Positions 33,242 through 48,251 of a stretch of DNA of 64,000 nt are shown here, piece after piece. Under the pieces are notes generated by a model. It made no database searches and was not told the origin of the DNA. It saw only the letters and a program-made list of their open reading frames with translations. Every line of letters starts with the position of its first letter. The first letter of the stretch is position 1. The position numbers and the translations under genes are program-made. This stretch comes from Ectobius pallidus (lineage: Eukaryota; Arthropoda; Insecta; Blattodea; Ectobiidae): NCBI GenBank assembly GCA_964059195.1, contig CAXKWD010000006.1, positions 7,308,530 to 7,372,529 of the forward strand. Direction: 5' to 3'.

Positions 33242-34724
33242 CTCATTTCCATGCCCCCCCCCTCCCCGGCACTTACGCCTCTTGTACCAAAAGTCCTTAA
33301 TTCATCACCAGCTCCACCACAACCACCTATGGCCTTTCAACGGCACAGCTTTTCCCCTCTTCAGCAGCCACAGTGTAACAAGAGAAGAAAACAAAACCAA
33401 ATTGAGACAGTAAACCAGACTTCAAAGCAAGTTGTTAAACCGTTCTGGCTTCCACACTGGAAACCAAACACCCATCCTATTACCCCTATGAATTGTAATA
33501 ACCAGGAGCGACCTGCTTTAGTGGCTTCGTCCAATTCTACCAATTCTTCTTCCAATTTTCACTAGCTTTAGGTCCTGGTTTGGCATTTTTTATTTATTTC
33601 GATTTGAGATCATTTGGTAGTTAAACTTCTATTTATAACATTTACGTAGATAGGATAGCGCTAAAAATGTAACAATACGTCTTTTCATAAGTTTAGGATA
33701 CTTCAATTCTGTGAGCAACCTGGCGACATTAGATCTTTTTTAAAAATAACCTAACCTAATAAATTTCTTTATATCTTCTCATGTTTGGACAGTTATTTTT
33801 ATTTTTTATTCTTTATTCTCGAATCCTCAAAGTGATTAAAATAATTATATCATTTAGGTAACTTAAGATGAGGTTTTAAACAAATCATTATGGATATCTA
33901 GTTTACATACTACTACTCACTTATTAGTAAAACGATACATCTCTATTTTTAAAGAAGTCTTTTACTCTTATAAGCATAAGCGATGTATGTAGTATTTTAA
34001 TACGAGTTATATGGAAACGAATAGAGATATAGACATTATTATTATTATTAAATTCTCACCCCTTTCACGTCTAAGAAATATTTAGTTTTAAGAAAGAGGG
34101 TTGCGAGGCGATGGGTTTACTTCCTGTTCCTCTACCCTCTCTCGGAAAATAAGCATATCAAAATTAGTATAGGTAATGAAACCCACGCTTGGAGGCCCCT
34201 TCATCTTACCTAGTGAGGGACCGTAGGGTACCAGATACGGATACCGATCCATTATAGTATCTGTCTTTATTACGAAGATTGCTCATGTTTCACATTTCAA
34301 TTATGTTTCTCTCTTTTTTTTTATATGGAACAATAAGTGTCAAGTTTAAGGTTAGAGCGATCAGATAAAATTATCATATTTCTTTGTATTGTATCAATTA
34401 ACGTGATGCAAATTATCAATGTACTCTAACAACAAACTGTAAGATCTGTGTTATAAAGCCCAAATTATTTTGAAAATAATTAATTTAGATGAGAATGCAA
34501 GAAAATTAGTTTTTGTATGATTCAAACATTAAGACTTTACTTTTTTTTTTGGCAATGATAAAAAATTGATAAATTCCGAATTAGAGTCTTTACAGAAAAT
34601 TATGTTTTTAGAATAATGCAGGAAATGTTAGGTTCTACAAAAAAAAAATCGAATGTTGAGAACACTAGGAGGATTTTAACAGGTTATAATAAATATTACA
34701 ATTTTTTTTTAATTTTATTTTTAG

Positions 34725-35163
34725 AAAATAAATCCTGTTATCGATCTAACACAGGAGGAAGCTGAAACCAGATGTCAGTCAGTAGGGTATGTATCATGTA
34801 GACACACACACACACACACATATATATCCTACATATTATTATTATTATTATTATTACCAACTTTAATATTTCAGATCTGAAGCATCGACTGTAAGAGTCC
34901 CTACGATGAATCAAGAACTTCTTGATTTTATTGAAGATATACGCCTGCGACCGTTTCAAACCCCTACCCCGCAGTTCCCTTGCAATATGTCAAATTGCGA
35001 AGGAAGGGTTGTAGACATGCATTCTTCTATCTTCCACACCATTACATGTAATGGTCTGGTACACATTACAAGGTGTATATACCCCACGACGCAATACCAA
35101 TGTCTGTCGTGGGGTAGAGAATGTCATCGAAGCTGTGACGTTTTTCTAAGCAACGGTATCGAG
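34725..35163 (+). CDS. Two-exon cassette, unit 5 (one amino acid change)
   Basis: Exon A 34725-34786, exon B 34875-35163. G to A at 34985 changes Ser 27 of exon B (counted from its Met) to Asn, between the first two Cys. Frame and splice sites are kept. Confidence 0.6.
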
Positions 35164-36155
35164 GTAAGCATTTTTTTTATTTTAAATGTTCATTCGTTTA
35201 TCTTTATAAAACATATTTTCATTTCGTAATTTAAAATTTAAAGAAATTAGTAGTTAAGGAAAACAATAAATATATTTTAATGGGACTAAAATATAGGGTT
35301 ACGTTATTTTAAGTCGTATAACGATCACGACTTGTAAAATATAAAAAACGATTAGTAATTATGTTAGCCTAATAACATTAATAATAATAATAATAATAAT
35401 AATAGTAGTTTTTTTTTTCAACATCACCATAAGAATAAATACTTGGTCTTTCCAGTTACTAATGATGTAGATTAGTAATCTAGACGCACCTGGGACCAAG
35501 AAGAAGTTTTATTAATTTGACAACAGTGTTTTTAACGTGTGCTTGTGCCTTCTATGTTATTTTATATTTTATAAAAGGCCCCAGATAAGTGAAACGACAA
35601 GGGTTCTAAGGTGGACAATCTCTCTATTTTAAAACTATTTTAACCCTGTCTGAAGATGAAATTCATTAACACCAAGTAGCTTACACCAAACCAAAATAAC
35701 CCAAGTCAATGTCCAGTCAGACTATATGAACTATTAGTTGCAAAACGCGCTGGTTATCCTGGATTCCGGAACATTGTAACATTGTCGGAAATGAGTTTGT
35801 GGAGAAGCAAGCAAAAGAGGGAGACAAACTGGACATCCTAATACCTCCTTCACATTTTCTATGAGATATGGTACAACAGGTCTGCAGTCAATGGGTTGAG
35901 TTATGACGGTCTCCTTAGCCATGCTACCTAAGGCATCCCTTGGAGATGCGGTGAAGGAGGCTGTGGGTTGGGTGTTAGTGTGTGATAAGGAAAACAAGGA
36001 AACAATGGTAAAACAAGAAAAAAAATTGGCCTATGGATGGCAAAAAAAGTACTGTCAAGGACATACATCCCCATACTGTGGAGTACAACCAAGTGATACC
36101 AAAACAAACATGGTTCTTTGATAAATTTCATTTTGTTCCTCTAGTGCTGATAATA

Positions 36156-36642
36156 CGTTTTTAATTATGAATAATTGTCCACCTTCAAGCACTAGTATTT
36201 TATATTGATATTGCAATAATAGGGTGCTGACGGAGAATTTCTAGACAGTTTTTTGTACCTTTTTTAACTATTGACGATAATTTTAATATTATGAAAAACA
36301 GTGTACACATTATATTCTTGTACATTTTTAACCACTGACAATACACCTGATTAATTTTTAATATTGTGACTGTTGGTAGAAGAATACTTTTGTATATTGA
36401 TTTTAACCTGACGTTTCTTCTTCAACATATGCCTAAGAAATTTTATTGTGTATAGGCTATGTCAAAAAAAAAAAAATATATATATATATAATATAATATA
36501 AGATATTGTAATAAAATAAAATTAAAATAAAATAAACAGGTACAAAAAACTATCTAGAAATTCTCCGTCAGCACCCTATTATTGCAATATCAATATAAAA
36601 TACTAGTGCTTGAAGGTGGAAAATAATTCATAATTAAAAACG
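36156..36642. mobile_element. 104-bp-TIR MITE, unit 5
   Basis: Same ends; flanking TA present. Confidence 0.85.
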
Positions 36643-37256
36643 TAAACATGGTTCTATCGGAAACAAAAGACAAGAGAGGAAGTATCGGTATATACAACAT
36701 AACGAACTGGACAATATTTATCCCCTAAAAAGAGCATTTCAGTATAAGTTCACCGAGACACCACTTGGTGAATGTGGGGAATTAGGAGATAGATAATATA
36801 TTTTGGGGTGTGAAAAAATACGCATTCACAGTGAAGAGCATTACTTCAAAATCCCTTCCTTGGGAATACAATTGCCTACGAACAATAAACACGTCCTAAC
36901 ATTTATTCAAGTAGCAGCTGTTAGAGCATTACTACGACTCATGTAAAATGAAATAGAAGGGAAAGTGCTGAATGGATTTTGAAACAAGCAATAGTAATCA
37001 GTTGTTACAAAAGGGACGCAACACGGTGATCAACCCGGGTCGAATGAGCAGTGAATTCTGACGTCATCAACTTAGACAGCGACTCACATTGCCTTCACCA
37101 GTCTGAGCAAGATTATGACGCTTCATGCCGGTCTGTTGTAGCATTTACAATGGTGGTGCAGTACTGCAGTGGCTGTGTTCAGAATGCGTCGTCGTGTACT
37201 GACGAAATGCGCCAACATAGCAAATAATAATATTGAGATTGGCTAGCTTTCATGCA

Positions 37257-37496
37257 ATGCCTAGCATTAATTTAAAAAAAAAACTTCTTGCTATGTACCT
37301 TCTGATAAGGAGGAAAAGAAAGAACGAAGAACAAAAACATCAAAACAGACGTACACGTTGTTCGTGGATTCACCCTATATTCAGAGAACGTCAGTTGATT
37401 GGAGACTACCATACCTTGATAAAAAAAATTATCTTGACAGATACAGAGTCTTATTACAAGTATTTGCGAATGACACCGTCGCAATTCAATGATGTT
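37257..37496 (+). pseudogene. Harbinger N-terminal piece, unit 5
   Basis: Identical coding part. Confidence 0.75.
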
Positions 37497-37568
37497 ACGT
37501 ATAAGGAAAAAAAAAAAAAAAAAAAAAGAGAGAGAGATATATATGGAACTTTTTTGCAGATTTAGGTG

Positions 37569-39021
37569 ATGGAAAAGCAAAATGTAACTTCTTGTTCTAG
37601 ACAGATTTCATACAAAGGCAACAGTACATTCAATCTTACTAGACATGTGTGCAATTTACAAGCTGTAGAACGTTTAACACCTGCCAGTCCTTCAGACGAC
37701 AATGTAGATGACCCAATTGACACAGCGACTTCTACACCCAGTAATGAAGAATGCGCTACCACATCAGTATCTAAGCCTACAGATGTTCCACAGCCGCATG
37801 CTAAGAGTCAAACCTCTATTGGGTCTTTTCTACATAGGCCAATTTCCAACAAGAGGAATCAAGAAATTGACTTCTTAATTTTGGAAACAATTGTGGAAAA
37901 TTATTTGCCCTTTCAGTTTGTAGAGAGGAGAGTTGGTTCATAAATTAAACAGCTCTTATCAATTGCCTACAAGAAAAACAATTGCCAACGTAATCTTTCA
38001 CAAATGTACAACATGACCAAAGAAAGAGTAAAGAGGCAGTTGGAGTCTGCAACAATCACAACAGATGACTGGACCTCCACAAAAAACGAGTCCTACCTTT
38101 CAGTGACAGCTCACTATCTTCAGGGGGTGGAGTTAGTGTCGTGCCTGTTCGAGTGTTTTAAATATGATGCAAGACACACAGCACAGAACTTGGCTCAAGA
38201 ACTGAAGAGTTACCACATTCCATGCTTTGCGCATAACTTGAATTTAATAGTTCAGAGTGATCTCCAGTGTGTCACTGACGTCACAGCAAAAATAAAGTGG
38301 GTGGTGGAGTTTTTCAAACGCAGTGAAGCTGCCGCGAAGCTGGAATAATTCAGGAACAGTTGGCAGAACCTGTACTAAATCTTAAGCAAGACGTTGTAAC
38401 TCGATGAAACTCCACATATGATATGTTGCAGAGAGTTCTGGACGTACAGTGACCATTATTTCAACAATTGCACTAAACTACCCTGATTTCTCACAAATCC
38501 AAAACGATGATCTGGAAACAATCAAACAGATTTGTGAAGAGCTTAAAGTATTTAAGATGATGACAGAGGAGATAAGCAGTGAGAAGCAAGTGTCAGCTTC
38601 AAAAGTAATACTTCTTAGCCAGTCACTTAAACGATGATGTGGTCAGTCTGAGATTGTCAATGAAGTGCGGCAGATAGCTGAGAAGATGATGGAAGCCCTG
38701 AGCACCAGATTTAAAAAAACATCGAGGAAAATAGCATTAGACGCATGCTTCACGTCCCACGGTTTCGCGGACAAGAATTGCTTTGAAAAGTGTAAACAGG
38801 GATTGATTAGTTTTTGTGAAAAGCACCAGCCACTTGTGGTTTCAGAAGAAGAATCGATTGTGTGGGATGTTTTCAATGAAAAGGTGTCAAGTCTCGTTAA
38901 AAATCCACACCCAAAATCGGCTGCCATTATTGAGTTGTCCATACAGGAGAAAATTAATAGCCTCCATGGCAATCCAAATAACGAAAGGAAGGAACACTTA
39001 AGCTTCAGTGGCATTATCTAA
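37569..39021 (+). pseudogene. hAT transposase pseudogene, unit 5
   Basis: Same disabling changes; C-run of ten downstream. Confidence 0.85.
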
Positions 39022-40316
39022 CTCATTTCCATGCCCCCCCCCCTCCCCGGCACTTACGCCTCTTGTACCTAAAGTCCTTAATTCATCACCAGCTCCACCA
39101 CAACCACCTATGGCCTTTCAACGGCACAGCTTTTCCCCTCTTCAGCAGCCACAGTGTAACAAGAGAAGAAAACAAAACCAAATTGAGACAGTAAACCAGA
39201 CTTCAAAGCAAGTTGTTAAACCGTTCTGGCTTCCACACTGGAAACCAAACACCCATCCTATTACCCCTATGAATTGTAATAACCAGGAGCGACCTGCTTT
39301 AGTGGCTTCGTCCAATTCTACCAATTCTTCTTCCAATTTTCACTAGCTTTAGGTCCTGGTTTGGCATTTTTTATTTATTTCGATTTGAGATCATTTGGTA
39401 GTTAAACTTCTATTTATAACATTTACGTAGATAGGATAGCGCTAAAAATGTAACAATACGTCTTTTCATAAGTTTAGGATACTTCAATTCTGTGAGCAAC
39501 CTGGCGACATTAGATCTTTTTTAAAAATAACCTAACCTAATAAATTTCTTTATATCTTCTCATGTTTGGACAGTTATTTTTATTTTTTATTCTTTATTCT
39601 CGAATCCTCAAAGTGATTAAAATAATTATATCATTTAGGTAACTTAAGATGAGGTTTTAAACAAATCATTATGGATATCTAGTTTACATACTACTACTCA
39701 CTTATTAGTAAAACGATACATCTCTATTTTTAAAGAAGTCTTTTACTCTTATAAGCATAAGCGATGTATGTAGTATTTTAATACGAGTTATATGGAAACG
39801 AATAGAGATATAGACATTATTATTATTATTAAATTCTCACCCCTTTCACGTCTAAGAAATATTTAGTTTTAAGAAAGAGGGTTGCGAGGCGATGGGTTTA
39901 CTTCCTGTTCCTCTACCCTCTCTCGGAAAATAAGCATATCAAAATTAGTATAGGTAATGAAACCCACGCTTGGAGGCCCCTTCATCTTACCTAGTGAGGG
40001 ACCGTAGGGTACCAGATACGGATACCGATCCATTATAGTATCTGTCTTTATTACGAAGATTGCTCATGTTTCACATTTCAATTATGTTTCTCTCTTTTTT
40101 TTTATATGGAACAATAAGTGTCAAGTTTAAGGTTAGAGCGATCAGATAAAATTATCATATTTCTTTGTATTGTATCAATTAACGTGATGCAAATTATCAA
40201 TGTACTCTAACAACAAACTGTAAGATCTGTGTTATAAAGCCCAAATTATTTTGAAAATAATTAATTTAGATGAGAATGCAAGAAAATTAGTTTTTGTATG
40301 ATTCAAACATTAAGAC

Positions 40317-40348
<32 letters not shown>

Positions 40349-40522
40349 GGCAATGATAAAAAATTGATAAATTCCGAATTAGAGTCTTTACAGAAAATTA
40401 TGTTTTTAGAATAATGCAGGAAATGTTAGGTTCTACAAAAAAAAAATCGAATGTTGAGAACACTAGGAGGATTTTAACAGGTTATAATAAATATTACAAT
40501 TTTTTTTTAATTTTATTTTTAG

Positions 40523-40961
40523 AAAATAAATCCTGTTATCGATCTAACACAGGAGGAAGCTGAAACCAGATGTCAGTCAGTAGGGTATGTATCATGTAGA
40601 CACACACACACACACACATATATATCCTACATATTATTATTATTATTATTATTACCAACTTTAATATTTCAGATCTGAAGCATCGACTGTAAGAGTCCCT
40701 ACGATGAATCAAGAACTTCTTGATTTTATTGAAGATATACGCCTGCGACCGTTTCAAACCCCTACCCCGCAGTTCCCTTGCAGTATGTCAAATTGCGAAG
40801 GAAGGGTTGTAGACATGCATTCTTCTATCTTCCACACCATTACATGTAATGGTCTGGTACACATTACAAGGTGTATATACCCCACGACGCAATACCAATG
40901 TCTGTCGTGGGGTAGAGAATGTCATCGAAGCTGTGACGTTTTTCTAAGCAACGGTATCGAG
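40523..40961 (+). CDS. Two-exon cassette, unit 6
   Basis: Exon A 40523-40584, exon B 40673-40961; unchanged. Confidence 0.6.
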
Positions 40962-41184
40962 GTAAGCATTTTTTTTATTATTTTTTTTATTTTAAATGTT
41001 CATTCGTTTATCTTTATAAAACATATTTTCATTTCGTAATTTAAAATTTAAAGAAATTAGTAGTTAAGGAAAACAATAAATATATTTTAATGGGACTAAA
41101 ATATAGGGTTACGTTATTTTAAGTCGTATAACGATCACGACTTGTAAAATATAAAAAACGATTAGTAATTATGTTAGCCTAATA

Positions 41185-41217
<33 letters not shown>

Positions 41218-41969
41218 GTAGTTTTTTTTTTCAACATCACCATAAGAATAAATACTTGGTCTTTCCAGTTACTAATGATGTAGATTAGTAATCTAGACGC
41301 ACCTGGGACCAAGAAGAAGTTTTATTAATTTGACAACAGTGTTTTTAACGTGTGCTTGTGCCTTCTATGTTATTTTATATTTTATAAAAGGCCCCAGATA
41401 AGTGAAACGACAAGGGTTCTAAGGTGGACAATCTCTCTATTTTAAAACTATTTTAACCCTGTCTGAAGATGAAATTCATTAACACCAAGTAGCTTACACC
41501 AAACCAAAATAACCCAAGTCAATGTCCAGTCAGACTATATGAACTATTAGTTGCAAAACGCGCTGGTTATCCTGGATTCCGGAACATTGTAACATTGTCG
41601 GAAATGAGTTTGTGGAGAAGCAAGCAAAAGAGGGAGACAAACTGGACATCCTAATACCTCCTTCACATTTTCTATGAGATATGGTACAACAGGTCTGCAG
41701 TCAATGGGTTGAGTTATGACGGTCTCCTTAGCCATGCTACCTAAGGCATCCCTTGGAGATGCGGTGAAGGAGGCTGTGGGTTGGGTGTTAGTGTGTGATA
41801 AGGAAAACAAGGAAACAATGGTAAAACAAGAAAAAAAAATTGGCCTATGGATGGCAAAAAAAGTACTGTCAAGGACATACATCCCCATACTGTGGAGTAC
41901 AACCAAGTGATACCAAAACAAACATGGTTCTTTGATAAATTTCATTTTGTTCCTCTAGTGCTGATAATA

Positions 41970-42456
41970 CGTTTTTAATTATGAATAATTGTCCACCTTC
42001 AAGCACTAGTATTTTATATTGATATTGCAATAATAGGGTGCTGACGGAGAATTTCTAGACAGTTTTTTGTACCTTTTTTAACTATTGACGATAATTTTAA
42101 TATTATGAAAAACAGTGTACACATTATATTCTTGTACATTTTTAACCACTGACAATACACCTGATTAATTTTTAATATTGTGACTGTTGGTAGAAGAATA
42201 CTTTTGTATATTGATTTTAACCTGACGTTTCTTCTTCAACATATGCCTAAGAAATTTTATTGTGTATAGGCTATGTCAAAAAAAAAAAAATATATATATA
42301 TATAATATAATATAAGATATTGTAATAAAATAAAATTAAAATAAAATAAACAGGTACAAAAAACTATCTAGAAATTCTCCGTCAGCACCCTATTATTGCA
42401 ATATCAATATAAAATACTAGTGCTTGAAGGTGGAAAATAATTCATAATTAAAAACG
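41970..42456. mobile_element. 104-bp-TIR MITE, unit 6
   Basis: Same ends; flanking TA present. Confidence 0.85.
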
Positions 42457-43070
42457 TAAACATGGTTCTATCGGAAACAAAAGACAAGAGAGGAAGTATC
42501 GGTATATACAACATAACGAACTGGACAATATTTATCCCCTAAAAAGAGCATTTCAGTATAAGTTCACCGAGACACCACTTGGTGAATGTGGGGAATTAGG
42601 AGATAGATAATATATTTTGGGGTGTGAAAAAATACGCATTCACAGTGAAGAGCATTACTTCAAAATCCCTTCCTTGGGAATACAATTGCCTACGAACAAT
42701 AAACACGTCCTAACATTTATTCAAGTAGCAGCTGTTAGAGCATTACTACGACTCATGTAAAATGAAATAGAAGGGAAAGTGCTGAATGGATTTTGAAACA
42801 AGCAATAGTAATCAGTTGTTACAAAAGGGACGCAACACGGTGATCAACCCGGGTCGAATGAGCAGTGAATTCTGACGTCATCAACTTAGACAGCGACTCA
42901 CATTGCCTTCACCAGTCTGAGCAAGATTATGACGCTTCATGCCGGTCTGTTGTAGCATTTACAATGGTGGTGCAGTACTGCAGTGGCTGTGTTCAGAATG
43001 CGTCGTCGTGTACTGACGAAATGCGCCAACATAGCAAATAATAATATTGAGATTGGCTAGCTTTCATGCA

Positions 43071-43310
43071 ATGCCTAGCATTAATTTAAAAAAAAAACTT
43101 CTTGCTATGTACCTTCTGATAAGGAGGAAAAGAAAGAACGAAGAACAAAAACATCAAAACAGACGTACACGTTGTTCGTGGATTCACCCTATATTCAGAG
43201 AACGTCAGTTGATTGGAGACTACCATACCTTGATAAAAAAAATTATCTTGACAGATACAGAGTCTTATTACAAGTATTTGCGAATGACACCGTCGCAATT
43301 CAATGATGTT
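43071..43310 (+). pseudogene. Harbinger N-terminal piece, unit 6
   Basis: Identical coding part. Confidence 0.75.
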
Positions 43311-43382
43311 ACGTATAAGGAAAAAAAAAAAAAAAAAAAAAGAGAGAGAGATATATATGGAACTTTTTTGCAGATTTAGGTG

Positions 43383-44835
43383 ATGGAAAAGCAAAATGTA
43401 ACTTCTTGTTCTAGACAGATTTCATACAAAGGCAACAGTACATTCAATCTTACTAGACATGTGTGCAATTTACAAGCTGTAGAACGTTTAACACCTGCCA
43501 GTCCTTCAGACGACAATGTAGATGACCCAATTGACACAGCGACTTCTACACCCAGTAATGAAGAATGCGCTACCACATCAGTATCTAAGCCTACAGATGT
43601 TCCACAGCCGCATGCTAAGAGTCAAACCTCTATTGGGTCTTTTCTACATAGGCCAATTTCCAACAAGAGGAATCAAGAAATTGACTTCTTAATTTTGGAA
43701 ACAATTGTGGAAAATTATTTGCCCTTTCAGTTTGTAGAGAGGAGAGTTGGTTCATAAATTAAACAGCTCTTATCAATTGCCTACAAGAAAAACAATTGCC
43801 AACGTAATCTTTCACAAATGTACAACATGACCAAAGAAAGAGTAAAGAGGCAGTTGGAGTCTGCAACAATCACAACAGATGACTGGACCTCCACAAAAAA
43901 CGAGTCCTACCTTTCAGTGACAGCTCACTATCTTCAGGGGGTGGAGTTAGTGTCGTGCCTGTTCGAGTGTTTTAAATATGATGCAAGACACACAGCACAG
44001 AACTTGGCTCAAGAACTGAAGAGTTACCACATTCCATGCTTTGCGCATAACTTGAATTTAATAGTTCAGAGTGATCTCCAGTGTGTCACTGACGTCACAG
44101 CAAAAATAAAGTGGGTGGTGGAGTTTTTCAAACGCAGTGAAGCTGCCGCGAAGCTGGAATAATTCAGGAACAGTTGGCAGAACCTGTACTAAATCTTAAG
44201 CAAGACGTTGTAACTCGATGAAACTCCACATATGATATGTTGCAGAGAGTTCTGGACGTACAGTGACCATTATTTCAACAATTGCACTAAACTACCCTGA
44301 TTTCTCACAAATCCAAAACGATGATCTGGAAACAATCAAACAGATTTGTGAAGAGCTTAAAGTATTTAAGATGATGACAGAGGAGATAAGCAGTGAGAAG
44401 CAAGTGTCAGCTTCAAAAGTAATACTTCTTAGCCAGTCACTTAAACGATGATGTGGTCAGTCTGAGATTGTCAATGAAGTGCGGCAGATAGCTGAGAAGA
44501 TGATGGAAGCCCTGAGCACCAGATTTAAAAAAACATCGAGGAAAATAGCATTAGACGCATGCTTCACGTCCCACGGTTTCGCGGACAAGAATTGCTTTGA
44601 AAAGTGTAAACAGGGATTGATTAGTTTTTGTGAAAAGCACCAGCCACTTGTGGTTTCAGAAGAAGAATCGATTGTGTGGGATGTTTTCAATGAAAAGGTG
44701 TCAAGTCTCGTTAAAAATCCACACCCAAAATCGGCTGCCATTATTGAGTTGTCCATACAGGAGAAAATTAATAGCCTCCATGGCAATCCAAATAACGAAA
44801 GGAAGGAACACTTAAGCTTCAGTGGCATTATCTAA
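43383..44835 (+). pseudogene. hAT transposase pseudogene, unit 6
   Basis: Same disabling changes; C-run of ten downstream. Confidence 0.85.
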
Positions 44836-46319
44836 CTCATTTCCATGCCCCCCCCCCTCCCCGGCACTTACGCCTCTTGTACCAAAAGTCCTTAATTCAT
44901 CACCAGCTCCACCACAACCACCTATGGCCTTTCAACGGCACAGCTTTTCCCCTCTTCAGCAGCCACAGTGTAACAAGAGAAGAAAACAAAACCAAATTGA
45001 GACAGTAAACCAGACTTCAAAGCAAGTTGTTAAACCGTTCTGGCTTCCACACTGGAAACCAAACACCCATCCTATTACCCCTATGAATTGTAATAACCAG
45101 GAGCGACCTGCTTTAGTGGCTTCGTCCAATTCTACCAATTCTTCTTCCAATTTTCACTAGCTTTAGGTCCTGGTTTGGCATTTTTTATTTATTTCGATTT
45201 GAGATCATTTGGTAGTTAAACTTCTATTTATAACATTTACGTAGATAGGATAGCGCTAAAAATGTAACAATACGTCTTTTCATAAGTTTAGGATACTTCA
45301 ATTCTGTGAGCAACCTGGCGACATTAGATCTTTTTTAAAAATAACCTAACCTAATAAATTTCTTTATATCTTCTCATGTTTGGACAGTTATTTTTATTTT
45401 TTATTCTTTATTCTCGAATCCTCAAAGTGATTAAAATAATTATATCATTTAGGTAACTTAAGATGAGGTTTTAAACAAATCATTATGGATATCTAGTTTA
45501 CATACTACTACTCACTTATTAGTAAAACGATACATCTCTATTTTTAAAGAAGTCTTTTACTCTTATAAGCATAAGCGATGTATGTAGTATTTTAATACGA
45601 GTTATATGGAAACGAATAGAGATATAGACATTATTATTATTATTAAATTCTCACCCCTTTCACGTCTAAGAAATATTTAGTTTTAAGAAAGAGGGTTGCG
45701 AGGCGATGGGTTTACTTCCTGTTCCTCTACCCTCTCTCGGAAAATAAGCATATCAAAATTAGTATAGGTAATGAAACCCACGCTTGGAGGCCCCTTCATC
45801 TTACCTAGTGAGGGACCGTAGGGTACCAGATACGGATACCGATCCATTATAGTATCTGTCTTTATTACGAAGATTGCTCATGTTTCACATTTCAATTATG
45901 TTTCTCTCTTTTTTTTTATATGGAACAATAAGTGTCAAGTTTAAGGTTAGAGCGATCAGATAAAATTATCATATTTCTTTGTATTGTATCAATTAACGTG
46001 ATGCAAATTATCAATGTACTCTAACAACAAACTGTAAGATCTGTGTTATAAAGCCCAAATTATTTTGAAAATAATTAATTTAGATGAGAATGCAAGAAAA
46101 TTAGTTTTTGTATGATTCAAACATTAAGACTTTACTTTTTTTTTTGGCAATGATAAAAAATTGATAAATTCCGAATTAGAGTCTTTACAGAAAATTATGT
46201 TTTTAGAATAATGCAGGAAATGTTAGGTTCTACAAAAAAAAAATCGAATGTTGAGAACACTAGGAGGATTTTAACAGGTTATAATAAATATTACAATTTT
46301 TTTTTAATTTTATTTTTAG

Positions 46320-46758
46320 AAAATAAATCCTGTTATCGATCTAACACAGGAGGAAGCTGAAACCAGATGTCAGTCAGTAGGGTATGTATCATGTAGACAC
46401 ACACACACACACACATATATATCCTACATATTATTATTATTATTATTATTACCAACTTTAATATTTCAGATCTGAAGCATCGACTGTAAGAGTCCCTACG
46501 ATGAATCAAGAACTTCTTGATTTTATTGAAGATATACGCCTGCGACCGTTTCAAACCCCTACCCCGCAGTTCCCTTGCAGTATGTCAAATTGCGAAGGAA
46601 GGGTTGTAGACATGCATTCTTCTATCTTCCACACCATTACATGTAATGGTCTGGTACACATTACAAGGTGTATATACCCCACGACGCAATACCAATGTCT
46701 GTCGTGGGGTAGAGAATGTCATCGAAGCTGTGACGTTTTTCTAAGCAACGGTATCGAG
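46320..46758 (+). CDS. Two-exon cassette, unit 7
   Basis: Exon A 46320-46381, exon B 46470-46758; unchanged. Confidence 0.6.
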
Positions 46759-47765
46759 GTAAGCATTTTTTTTATTATTTTTTTTATTTTAAATGTTCAT
46801 TCGTTTATCTTTATAAAACATATTTTCATTTCGTAATTTAAAATTTAAAGAAATTAGTAGTTAAGGAAAACAATAAATATATTTTAATGGGACTAAAATA
46901 TAGGGTTACGTTATTTTAAGTCGTATAACGATCACGACTTGTAAAATATAAAAAACGATTAGTAATTATGTTAGCCTAATAACATAATAATAATAATAAT
47001 AATAATAATAATAGTAGTTTTTTTTTTCAACATCACCATAAGAATAAATACTTGGTCTTTCCAGTTACTAATGATGTAGATTAGTAATCTAGACGCACCT
47101 GGGACCAAGAAGAAGTTTTATTAATTTGACAACAGTGTTTTTAACGTGTGCTTGTGCCTTCTATGTTATTTTATATTTTATAAAAGGCCCCAGATAAGTG
47201 AAACGACAAGGGTTCTAAGGTGGACAATCTCTCTATTTTAAAACTATTTTAACCCTGTCTGAAGATGAAATTCATTAACACCAAGTAGCTTACACCAAAC
47301 CAAAATAACCCAAGTCAATGTCCAGTCAGACTATATGAACTATTAGTTGCAAAACGCGCTGGTTATCCTGGATTCCGGAACATTGTAACATTGTCGGAAA
47401 TGAGTTTGTGGAGAAGCAAGCAAAAGAGGGAGACAAACTGGACATCCTAATACCTCCTTCACATTTTCTATGAGATATGGTACAACAGGTCTGCAGTCAA
47501 TGGGTTGAGTTATGACGGTCTCCTTAGCCATGCTACCTAAGGCATCCCTTGGAGATGCGGTGAAGGAGGCTGTGGGTTGGGTGTTAGTGTGTGATAAGGA
47601 AAACAAGGAAACAATGGTAAAACAAGAAAAAAAAATTGGCCTATGGATGGCAAAAAAAGTACTGTCAAGGACATACATCCCCATACTGTGGAGTACAACC
47701 AAGTGATACCAAAACAAACATGGTTCTTTGATAAATTTCATTTTGTTCCTCTAGTGCTGATAATA

Positions 47766-48251
47766 CGTTTTTAATTATGAATAATTGTCCACCTTCAAGC
47801 ACTAGTATTTTATATTGATATTGCAATAATAGGGTGCTGACGGAGAATTTCTAGACAGTTTTTTGTACCTTTTTTAACTATTGACGATAATTTTAATATT
47901 ATGAAAAACAGTGTACACATTATATTCTTGTACATTTTTAACCACTGACAATACACCTGATTAATTTTTAATATTGTGACTGTTGGTAGAAGAATACTTT
48001 TGTATATTGATTTTAACCTGACGTTTCTTCTTCAACATATGCCTAAGAAATTTTATTGTGTATAGGCTATGTCAAAAAAAAAAAATATATATATATATAA
48101 TATAATATAAGATATTGTAATAAAATAAAATTAAAATAAAATAAACAGGTACAAAAAACTATCTAGAAATTCTCCGTCAGCACCCTATTATTGCAATATC
48201 AATATAAAATACTAGTGCTTGAAGGTGGAAAATAATTCATAATTAAAAACG
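47766..48251. mobile_element. 104-bp-TIR MITE, unit 7
   Basis: Same ends; flanking TA present. Confidence 0.85.

Larger units (their letters stand above)
28111..33918 (+). repeat. Tandem array unit 4 (5808 bp)
   Basis: T-tract 22, C-run 9. The RNase H relic is at 29973-30083. Confidence 0.97.
33919..39699 (+). repeat. Tandem array unit 5 (5781 bp)
   Basis: The shortest unit: T-tract 10, (TAA)n 25 bases, and about 12 bases missing from the T-rich stretch after exon B. Private changes: A at 34985 and T at 39070. The RNase H relic is at 35754-35864. Confidence 0.97.
39700..45513 (+). repeat. Tandem array unit 6 (5814 bp)
   Basis: T-tract 27, C-run 10. The RNase H relic is at 41567-41677. Confidence 0.97.
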